This document shows, piece by piece, positions 26,341-33,838 of a DNA stretch of 64,000 bases. Made by a program: the position numbers and the translations under genes. This DNA comes from JASBYZ01 sp029983705 (GTDB lineage Bacteria; Actinomycetota; Coriobacteriia; Coriobacteriales; JAEZZM01). Location of the stretch: the NCBI GenBank assembly GCA_965119715.1, contig OZ221969.1, forward strand, positions 372,001 through 436,000, read 5' to 3'. The notes under the pieces are model-generated. The model did no database searches. It had not been told where the DNA came from and saw only the letters and a list, made by a program, of their open reading frames with translations. How positions within the stretch are numbered: the first letter of the stretch is position 1; each line of letters begins with the position of its first letter.

Positions 26341-27390
26341 TTGGAAGCTAGTGTAGTGTGGAATCAGCTCATGGATATTTCTCAAACAGAGAGTCTTTGG
26401 GATGCCACAGCCTACATTGTTAACTGGGATGTGACTCCAGATTTTAGCGATGAGGACGGAGATGAAGAGGTTGAGCTTGAACACCCTGATGCTACTATTT
26501 TTGAGCTTAGTGTAGAATCCTCAAGTGTTGGCTCATTTTTTGCACAAGCTTTAAAAGATAAAATAGCTAAATCTATTACGAGAGATTTAAGACCTTATAA
26601 CTATGCTCATAAGGGTAAGACCTCACTTATGTATATAGATCTTGAAGAGCATCATCCAGAGTTTCAAAAGATAATTAAGCGTATTGAAGCAAAAGACTTT
26701 GAGCAGACTAAAGATATTGATGAGGCAGCTAAAGGCAATTTCTTCCTTATTAAACATAAGCTTGTGTTAAACGGTCAAGAGCAACTGTGTATTGCCGGAA
26801 GAAAAACCTTTCCACGTCGTCTTGTCCAAAGAATAAATAGATCAGATTTTCCTACTATTGCAGTTTATTTTGAAAATGGAGAGCTTAAGGCTAAAAAGAA
26901 CTCTTACTTTACATTTGATGAGGATATAGATTTCTTGCTTGTAGCAGATAAAATCTTTATTTTTAATAAACACTATTTTGAGCAATCAACACGATTTAAC
27001 TCTAAGATGTATGAGCAAACAGACCAAGAGTTTAGCAAGATTGCTGAAGCTATTTTTACTGAGCCAGAGCACATGCAGATAGATCTTCTTACAGAAAACC
27101 CTAAAAAGCTGAGACGTAAGGTCACTAAGATTTTAAAGTCAGAAGAGAAGCTTTATGAATCTAAAGAGTTTTTAGAGTCTTTTGCTCAGACTAATGCAGA
27201 AGAAAATTGGGGTTATATATTTGAGAAAAGTGCAGATAAGCCATTAAAAATGCGCTTTCCTCATACAGATGAAAAGCGCATTGATGATTTATTTACCATT
27301 CTTAATGACGGAAGACTATTTTCTAAACTCACTCATAGAACCTATGATGCGCGTGAGAAAAAAGAGGTCTTTCCACCGGATGATAACTAA
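26341..27390 (+). CDS. DUF4868 (KwaB-like) protein
   Basis: The 349-aa soluble protein starts at a TTG with AGGTAGG upstream. The middle (about 180-225) has the pattern DFLLVADKIFIFNKHYFEQ, which resembles DUF4868, the domain of KwaB in the Kiwa anti-phage system. The recognition comes from memory, not from a search. N-terminal residues about 35-55 are strongly acidic. KwaA, the small membrane partner in Kiwa, is absent; instead the gene is third in a unit with a HerA-like ATPase and an OGG-like glycosylase. It may be a lone DNA-binding sensor or part of a variant system. The end overlaps the convergent citrate synthase gene by 4 bases. Confidence 0.6.
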   Translation: MEASVVWNQLMDISQTESLWDATAYIVNWDVTPDFSDEDGDEEVELEHPDATIFELSVESSSVGSFFAQALKDKIAKSITRDLRPYNYAHKGKTSLMYIDLEEHHPEFQKIIKRIEAKDFEQTKDIDEAAKGNFFLIKHKLVLNGQEQLCIAGRKTFPRRLVQRINRSDFPTIAVYFENGELKAKKNSYFTFDEDIDFLLVADKIFIFNKHYFEQSTRFNSKMYEQTDQEFSKIAEAIFTEPEHMQIDLLTENPKKLRRKVTKILKSEEKLYESKEFLESFAQTNAEENWGYIFEKSADKPLKMRFPHTDEKRIDDLFTILNDGRLFSKLTHRTYDAREKKEVFPPDDN

Positions 27391-28733
27391 GCTCGCTCGC
27401 TTAGTCCAAGATAGTCTCGGTGGTGCTTGCGTGCCTTATAAGCAGGCCTGATAATCCTATTAGCTTCAAATTTCTCTTCTATTCTGTGTGCTGCCCAGCC
27501 ACTAATGCGAGCTATTGCAAACATAGGAGTAATCAGTTCATCAGGAATGCCCAGGTGCTTATATAAGAAGCCGGTATACATATCGATATTTGCGCAGATC
27601 TCTTTAGAGCTTTTAGTCTTTTTAGCAATAAGTTCTGGAGAAAACTTTTCAATACGCTGAATTAAGTCAAAACGTTCTTGTTCTTTGTCGCTAAAACTTG
27701 AAGCTATAGCCTGAGCTTCTTGTACAATAATTTTTGCACGAGGGTCTGATTTAGTATAGACAGCATGTCCCATACCATAAATAAGGCCCTGATTATCAAA
27801 GGCTTGCTTGTTAAGAATTTTTTCAAGATATGACTTTAGGTCATCATCACTTAAGTAATCTGCATGCTCCATAATATTGTCAAGCATTGCGCTTACCTTA
27901 ATGTTAGCGCCACCATGCTTTGGGCCTTTTAGGGAACTGAGGGCACCTGCATATGCTGCATAGGCGTCTGTGCCTGAAGAGGAGAGAACTCTACAGGTAA
28001 ATGTTGAGTTATTGCCTCCACCATGCTCTGCATGGAGCATAAGTAAGGTGTCTAAGAGCAGTGCTTCTTCTTTTGTATATTCGCCATCTTTTCTAAGCAT
28101 GTATAAAATTGTTTCTGCTGCACTGAGTCCGTCTTTTGCAGGATTCCAAATCATCTCTTTGTTGCGTGCAGAGTGTTCATAAGCATAGTAGGCAAGTGGT
28201 GCAATTCTTGGCAGGCGAGAAATTAATGAGCAGGCAACATCAATCTCGTGTTCAAGAGATGGGATGTCTGCGTTTGCATCATATGCATAGAGGTTTAGGA
28301 TTGAGCGTGCCATCATATTCATAGCGTTATCTGATGGAGCTGTGAGTACAAGCGAATGTACAAAACCTTCTGGCAGGTCACGCTGAGAATCTATAACCCG
28401 GTTAAATTCAGCTAGCTCATCTTTATTTGGAAGTGAGCCAAAGAGTAGTAAGAAAACAAGGTCTTCAAAGCCATAGCGGCCCTCTTTTTTAATTCCTGCA
28501 ATCATTTCTTTGAGGTCATAGCCTCTTATGGTAAGTCTACCTTCGTCAGGTATTTTTTCATCGTCAATAACTACATAGCCATGTACGTTTGAAATGGAGG
28601 TAAGTCCTGCTAAAACTCCAGTTCCATCTTCATTTCTTAAACCTCGTTTGATCTGGTATTTAGAGTAAATTTCTTTTGGTACAGCTTCGTGGTCTTTTGC
28701 TTTTGCATATAATTCATCGCTAAAGAAGGTCAT
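27387..28733 (-). CDS. Citrate synthase
   Basis: Citrate synthase family enzyme (448 aa), condensing acetyl-CoA with oxaloacetate. Landmarks are IRGYDLKEMI (about 72-81), the histidine-bearing LMLHAEHGGGNNSTFTCRV, KGPKHGGANIKV and GMGHAVYTKSDPRA with the second active-site histidine. A 2-methylcitrate synthase role cannot be excluded. It is transcribed alone toward the DUF4868-like gene and overlaps its end by 4 bases. Confidence 0.93.
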   Translation of the reverse strand: MTFFSDELYAKAKDHEAVPKEIYSKYQIKRGLRNEDGTGVLAGLTSISNVHGYVVIDDEKIPDEGRLTIRGYDLKEMIAGIKKEGRYGFEDLVFLLLFGSLPNKDELAEFNRVIDSQRDLPEGFVHSLVLTAPSDNAMNMMARSILNLYAYDANADIPSLEHEIDVACSLISRLPRIAPLAYYAYEHSARNKEMIWNPAKDGLSAAETILYMLRKDGEYTKEEALLLDTLLMLHAEHGGGNNSTFTCRVLSSSGTDAYAAYAGALSSLKGPKHGGANIKVSAMLDNIMEHADYLSDDDLKSYLEKILNKQAFDNQGLIYGMGHAVYTKSDPRAKIIVQEAQAIASSFSDKEQERFDLIQRIEKFSPELIAKKTKSSKEICANIDMYTGFLYKHLGIPDELITPMFAIARISGWAAHRIEEKFEANRIIRPAYKARKHHRDYLGLSERA

Positions 28734-28836
28734 AGTTCACCCCTTGGACGCATACTTGTTAATGCTTATAGATTATAAGGGAATTATAATTAAGGTATTG
28801 TGAAATCTGTAATCGTGATAAAGTATTTTACTACAC

Positions 28837-28912
28837 GCCTTCGTAGCTCAGGGGATAGAGCACCGCTCTCCTAAAGCGGGTGTCGGCAGTTCGAATCTGC
28901 CCGGGGGCACCA
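28837..28912 (+). tRNA. tRNA-Arg (CCT)
   Basis: Full cloverleaf. Acceptor GCCTTCG pairs with CGGGGGC through two G-T pairs. Anticodon stem CCGCT/AGCGG holds loop CTCCTAA, anticodon CCT. T-arm GTTCGAATC, and CCA is encoded. Confidence 0.95.
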
Positions 28913-28924
28913 TCTTATGTATCG

Positions 28925-28955
28925 AGCCGTTGTTTAATAAGCAGCGGCTTTTTTG
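28925..28955 (+). terminator. Terminator after tRNA-Arg
   Basis: Stem AGCCGTTG / CAGCGGCT (one G-T pair) followed by TTTTT, 12 bases after the tRNA. Confidence 0.75.
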
Positions 28956-29340
28956 TCTTTAAAAATAAATCAAAATACGATAAAATAATAATAAAAATAA
29001 ATGAAAAGAATAAAATGAATAAAAAATATATGACTAAAACAAATAAAGGTAACTAAGAAATATACTATTAAATGCATAAATAGTCATAAATATAGTAATA
29101 AAAAAATCTTACTAGATTTATTAAATTTCTTAGTGTATAAAGTAAATACTGATAGGAAGGAAATAGTTAGGTATAAAATTGATACTAATTAACTGGTAAA
29201 ATATTCATATTTTGGGATTACTTTTTTATACGAATCTATTTCTTTCGTAAATCCTCACTTATAAAAATAAAGATTATATATGCAATAAAATATCCTTTAT
29301 ATTATATTGAAAAGATTAATTAAATTTAAGGAAAAATGCT
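28956..29340. other. AT-rich spacer upstream of the LPXTG adhesin
   Basis: About 385 bases, almost entirely A and T with many A-runs, and no ORF longer than about 15 codons seen on either strand. TTGATA at about 29180 followed 17 bases later by TATTCA is a possible promoter for the surface-protein gene. A few bases before that gene TTTAAGGAAAAA serves as ribosome-binding site. Such AT-richness often marks acquired or xenogeneically silenced surface genes. Confidence 0.5.
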
Positions 29341-31504
29341 ATGAAGAAGAAATTTGATAAATTGATAGTGTCGGCCTCTACACTACTTCTCAGTTTAAGT
29401 ATGATCTCGCCGGTCCCCTCTTTTGCAACTACACTTCCAGATTCAACTCCTTCAGATAATCCAAGTAATGCAGTAGAAATTAATACAAATAATAAGCCTG
29501 TATCTCCAGAGGCTAGTAATACTGCTGACACAGAAGTAAATAATAACAAGGAAGAAAAAACTTACATTGTAGGCGAAGGTAAGTACTTAAGCATACAAGA
29601 CGCAATTAAAGATATAGATACTGAAGGCACCGTTGTAATTTCAAAAAATGAAATGTGGATAAGTGAGCCTATAGTAATACCTAGAGGTAAAAAAATAACT
29701 ATAAAAGATGACAATAAAGCTGTAGAGCTCCATCGTGCTAAAAAAATTGAAAAAGCTTTGTTTGAAGTTGAAAAAGGCGCAGAGTTAACACTCGAGGCAA
29801 CTAAAGATGACAATCTAACAATATATTCAGACGGTCATTTTGGTTTAAGGAAACCTATTAACTCTACGGGCAGTATCGTAAACAATAAAGGTGTCTTTAT
29901 TAAAATCAGCAAGCATATACCCCGGATCATTTTGGAACAAAGCAGAATTTATGGGAGGTATCTATAACTATGATGGCTCAGTTTTTAATATGTCTGGCGG
30001 CCTCATTCTAAATATGACTGCTAAAAGCTGGTATGTTTCACCAGTTTTTGTGTGTGGTGGAGCTACTTTTAATATGAGTGGTGGACAAATTAAAAATAAC
30101 TCTAATACATGGTCTAATTCATTGGATGACAATAAGATTTCTGGCGGTGACGGTGTACTTCTATACAGCTGGAATGAATCGGACCCTATTGCTAAGTTTA
30201 ATATGACTGGCGGAGAAATATCTTCAAACACTGCTATGAATGGTGGCGGTGTTTTTGTTAACAGCGAGGAAGTTTATTTGAAGAAAGGCTATATCGAGAA
30301 AAATAAAGCAGTGTCTCTTGAGAGTACACCTTACTTAGGTCATGGTGGTGGAGTTTATGTAGCTAATGGTGAATGCGACCTACTCACCAATGAGGGCAAT
30401 GGTTTTACTTGTCGTGCATCTTATGTGGGGGTTGCGAAGATAGAAAATGCTGTTATAACAAATAATATTGCTAAAGCCTCTGACGAATATGAAGGGACCT
30501 ATGGTATGGGTGGAGGCTTATGGGTTTGCCCAACTGGTGCACTTAAACTTCATACCACAAATGGTATAGCACTCTTTAACAATAAGGCCATTGGGCCTAA
30601 CAGTGCAGGTGATGACTTTGTTAATGTGCGGCTCAGTGCTGCAGTAAATAACGGTAAGGTTACTTTGCCTAATAGAATGCTTGGTGGTGGCAAAGTGGAC
30701 TGGTATACGGATGGCACTCTCATCAACGGCGTTGTTGGTGCAGTAGATTCTAAGGCCCCAAGATATGTTAAAGCTGCAGCGTTTGAACCTTTAAACATTA
30801 AAAATTTTGGAGATATGATCGCAGCAAAAGCTGTAGTTTCTAATGCGGCCATTACGAGGTCTCAAAATGAAGCTAAATTATTCATTAGAGAAAATGAAGC
30901 AATACACGGCGGCGGCATTGGTGTTAATGGAATGCTTAAATTTACTGACCCAGAAGACATTAACTGGACACTTAAAGTTAACAAAAAATGGGATGAAAGT
31001 GTTCCAAAAGACAAGCGCAGTGAAGTAGAAGTATTTTTAAAGATTGATAACACAATTTTAGACTCCATAAAACTTAATGAGAAAAATGAGTGGAAAGGTG
31101 AATTTACAGAGCTCCCAGCACCTGAAAGCTTAATTGGTAAATATATTACCGTTATAGAGGGTGAGCGCAGTAAAAAAGAAGATGGTAGTGAGGTAATCAA
31201 AGAAACTTCTCAGTGGAAGATTTCTTACGAGAATAACAAGTCAGATAAATCTAATGAACTTAGCATCACTATCTCTAATGCGCCAGTTCTAAATAAGCCT
31301 CCAGTTGTGCCTCCATTAACACCCCCAGACAATCCACCTGCCAAGACTCCTCCGTTAGAGAAGCTTATAAAAGAGCCAAGCTACTATTATGAGAGCGTTC
31401 TTCCAAAGACCGGAGATGTAGATAGTTCTCGTGCAGTGCCTCTTGTAAGTTTAATAGGTGGTGTATTACTTATTGCTGTAAGTAAAAAAGTTAAGGCAGC
31501 ATAA
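29341..31504 (+). pseudogene. LPXTG-anchored beta-helix surface protein, interrupted by a frameshift
   Basis: Two overlapping frames make one gene. The first (29341-29967, 208 aa) gives a Sec signal peptide (about 1-30, ending SFA) and the start of a right-handed beta-helix. The second (open from 29891 or earlier to 31504) gives repeated NMSGGxIxNN-type coils, a CNA-B-like domain (about 30950-31290), a proline-rich stalk, and the sortase signal LPKTG at about 31408, with hydrophobic helix and KKVK tail. Skipping one base in the CCCC at 29920-29923 joins the frames smoothly. It is either a true mutation, phase variation or a sequencing error. It was probably an adhesin. Confidence 0.8.
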
Positions 31505-31510
31505 ATCAAA

Positions 31511-31549
31511 CAAAAAAGCTGCTGGTAGTTATTTCAACTACCAGCAGCT
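31511..31549 (-). terminator. Terminator behind the small membrane peptide and pknB operon
   Basis: Perfect 14-bp stem AGCTGCTGGTAGTT / AACTACCAGCAGCT with loop ATTTC. The T-run (TTTTTT) is on the minus strand, so it mainly ends the minus-strand operon; it may also stop the adhesin transcript. Confidence 0.85.
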
Positions 31550-31580
31550 CAAACTTTAAATTATTTTGTGTTCTACGGTC

Positions 31581-31703
31581 TTATTTTTTCTTGTTTAACT
31601 CATCAATAAAGCCCTTGAGCACTGGGGCTAAAATTAAGAGCACAATCAAAACAATCAGTATAATAAGGACCCATGAAGGTACTACAATTCCAAAAATTTC
31701 CAT
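31581..31703 (-). CDS. 40-aa single-helix membrane peptide behind pknB
   Basis: Short gene read directly from the minus strand: ATG at 31703, TAA at 31583-31581. The peptide begins MEIFGIVVPSW, continues as one strongly hydrophobic helix (about 11-27), and ends with a charged amphipathic tail (KGFIDELNKKK). GGGACGGA lies about 6 bases upstream. It lies 74 bases after pknB and before a strong minus-strand terminator, which supports a real gene. A possible own promoter (TTGGGT, 17 bases, TAGTAA) lies in the gap. Function unknown; a kinase- or divisome-associated membrane peptide is a guess. Confidence 0.65.
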   Translation of the reverse strand: MEIFGIVVPSWVLIILIVLIVLLILAPVLKGFIDELNKKK

Positions 31704-31777
31704 TGCTATCCGTCCCAACTGTTAGTTACTAAAATATAGTCATACTATACCCAAGCATATCTTTGCTTATATACGTC

Positions 31778-33814
31778 CTACTCGCCAGGGCTTACTCCAG
31801 GACTTAAGTGTTCTCCTAAGTCCCCAATAGGCTCTGAATTATTATTGTTTGGCCTAGTTCCAGGACTTGTCTGACTTGTTGGACGTGACTCAGGACGTAT
31901 TGGTTCAACATCTACAGAAATCGTAACAGTCGTTCCGCTTGGAGCTTCGCTTCCAGCCTCAACTGATTGTCTGAGAACTTTTTTGCTGCCCTCTGATTTA
32001 AGCTGTTCAACAGATACCTTAAATCCTGCTGCAGAAAGTGTAGCCTCTGCATTAGACTGGCTCATGCCAACTACATTAGGAACTCTTACATTGCTAGGTC
32101 CACTTGAAACCACAATGCTTACAGTCTTTCCTTTTACAAGCTTATTACCATCACTTGGGTTTTGTGAAATTACCTTATTTTGAGCTACATCATTTGAGTT
32201 GGTTGTGCTTACCTCAACTGCAAAGCCAGCATCTTTTAAGGCTTTTTCTGCAGCCTCTTTTTCAAGTCCTACCACTTTAGGAACTTCTATGCTTTCTTCA
32301 CCTAATGAAAGTGAATAGGTTACGGTATCACCTTCAACAACCTTTGTTCCTGCTACAGGCTTTTGAGAAGCTACCTTACCAGGTTCAATGCGTGGATCAT
32401 ACACAGCATCTCCAGCTGCAGGTACAAGCCCTAGATCTTTAATAATTTTCTCAGCTTCGCTTGCAGTTTTATTAGTTAAGTCGGGCATCTGAAGTGCTTT
32501 TGCAGGTTCAGGACCACGCGATAAAACTATATTAATTTGTGAGCCTTCAGCCTTTTTAAGGTTTGCATCAGGATCTTGGTCTAAAACTCTTCCCGTCTCA
32601 ACAGTATCTGAATACTCCTGAGAAACCTGTCCCAGCTTAAAGCCTGAATTTGTAATTGAGTTTACTGCTTCTTCTTGAGTTAAGTTAATCAGGTTAGGAA
32701 CGTCTGCCTGTTTGCTATTTCCGCCTGTAAGTAAAATAACTAGAGCAATAATTACTATGGCAATAGCAGCAAGGGCACCTGCAATAATTGGCCAAATTGG
32801 CTTTTTCTTGACGGGCGCTGGTTCAAAGCTTGTTGAAAAAGCAGCTCCGCCCATACCAATATTGCTGTGCCTTCCTCCGTTTGGTCTATTAAGTTTTCTA
32901 GTAGGATCTCCCGGTCTTACCATCACCTTAGTTTGGTCTTTAGATGCAGGCACTGACTTCATGTTTGCGTCTGCAGAAATAAGGCCTGTAGGTCTACCAG
33001 CAATATAGTTATTAAGAATGCGTCTTAATTCATCAGCGCTGTGAAAACGATCCTTTGGATTTTTCTCCATACATTTTAAAATGATGGCCTCAAATTCTGG
33101 ATCTACCTTTGGATTTATTTGAGATGGAGGTACCGGGTCATCATTTACTTGCTTTAAGGCAACGGTAATGGCCTCATCGCCATCAAACGGTACCTGACCC
33201 GTAACTGCCTCATACATAACAATACCTAAAGAGTAGAGGTCAGACTCAGGGCCTAGCTCTTTTCCTTGGGTTTGCTCTGGCGATACATAATGAGCAGTAC
33301 CAAGCACAGAGTTAGTTTGTGTGAGGTGGGAGTTTTTAGCGCGGGCGATACCAAAGTCAGTCATGATAGCTGTACCATCAGGCTGAATCATAATATTTTG
33401 CGGTTTAACATCTCGGTGGATAATCTCATGTCTGTGAGCTGCACCTAGGGCTGCGCACACTTGAGCACCAATTTGGGCAGCCTTTCTTGGAGCAAGCGCG
33501 CCGTGAGAGCGGATACCCTTTTTAAGGTCGGTACCACGGATGAACTCCATAACAATATAGTAAGTGTCTCCGTCTTGACCCCAGTCATAGACAGCCACAA
33601 TGTAAGGTGAGGACAAACCCGCCGCAGCTTGGGCTTCTTGCCTAAAGCGCGCGGCAAACATAGGGTCTGAAGCGTATTGAGGAAGCATGACTTTAACCGC
33701 CACAGTTCTTCCCAACACTTTATCAACTCCGCGGTATACTGACGCCATACCGCCTGAGCCAATTTTATCTTGGATTTGATAACGCCCTCCTAAGGCCTTA
33801 CCTTCAATTGACAT
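31778..33814 (-). CDS. pknB: PASTA-domain Ser/Thr protein kinase
   Basis: Membrane kinase of 678 aa coupling cell-wall state to phosphosignalling. The kinase domain (about 12-275) has IGSGGMASVYRG, VAVKVML, HRDVKPQN and TDFGIA, so it looks active. A membrane helix at about 343-366 follows a basic stretch (KKKP). Outside are four PASTA repeats (about 373-640), beginning DVPNLIN, QMPDLTN, EVPKVVG and RVPNVVG, which in the family bind muropeptides or lipid II. The tail is Pro/Ser/Asn-rich. It is the last large gene of the operon, 24 bases after the RodA-PbpA fusion. Confidence 0.95.
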   Translation of the reverse strand: MSIEGKALGGRYQIQDKIGSGGMASVYRGVDKVLGRTVAVKVMLPQYASDPMFAARFRQEAQAAAGLSSPYIVAVYDWGQDGDTYYIVMEFIRGTDLKKGIRSHGALAPRKAAQIGAQVCAALGAAHRHEIIHRDVKPQNIMIQPDGTAIMTDFGIARAKNSHLTQTNSVLGTAHYVSPEQTQGKELGPESDLYSLGIVMYEAVTGQVPFDGDEAITVALKQVNDDPVPPSQINPKVDPEFEAIILKCMEKNPKDRFHSADELRRILNNYIAGRPTGLISADANMKSVPASKDQTKVMVRPGDPTRKLNRPNGGRHSNIGMGGAAFSTSFEPAPVKKKPIWPIIAGALAAIAIVIIALVILLTGGNSKQADVPNLINLTQEEAVNSITNSGFKLGQVSQEYSDTVETGRVLDQDPDANLKKAEGSQINIVLSRGPEPAKALQMPDLTNKTASEAEKIIKDLGLVPAAGDAVYDPRIEPGKVASQKPVAGTKVVEGDTVTYSLSLGEESIEVPKVVGLEKEAAEKALKDAGFAVEVSTTNSNDVAQNKVISQNPSDGNKLVKGKTVSIVVSSGPSNVRVPNVVGMSQSNAEATLSAAGFKVSVEQLKSEGSKKVLRQSVEAGSEAPSGTTVTISVDVEPIRPESRPTSQTSPGTRPNNNNSEPIGDLGEHLSPGVSPGE

Positions 33815-33838
33815 AATTGGTGCTCTCCCGTTTCTATA

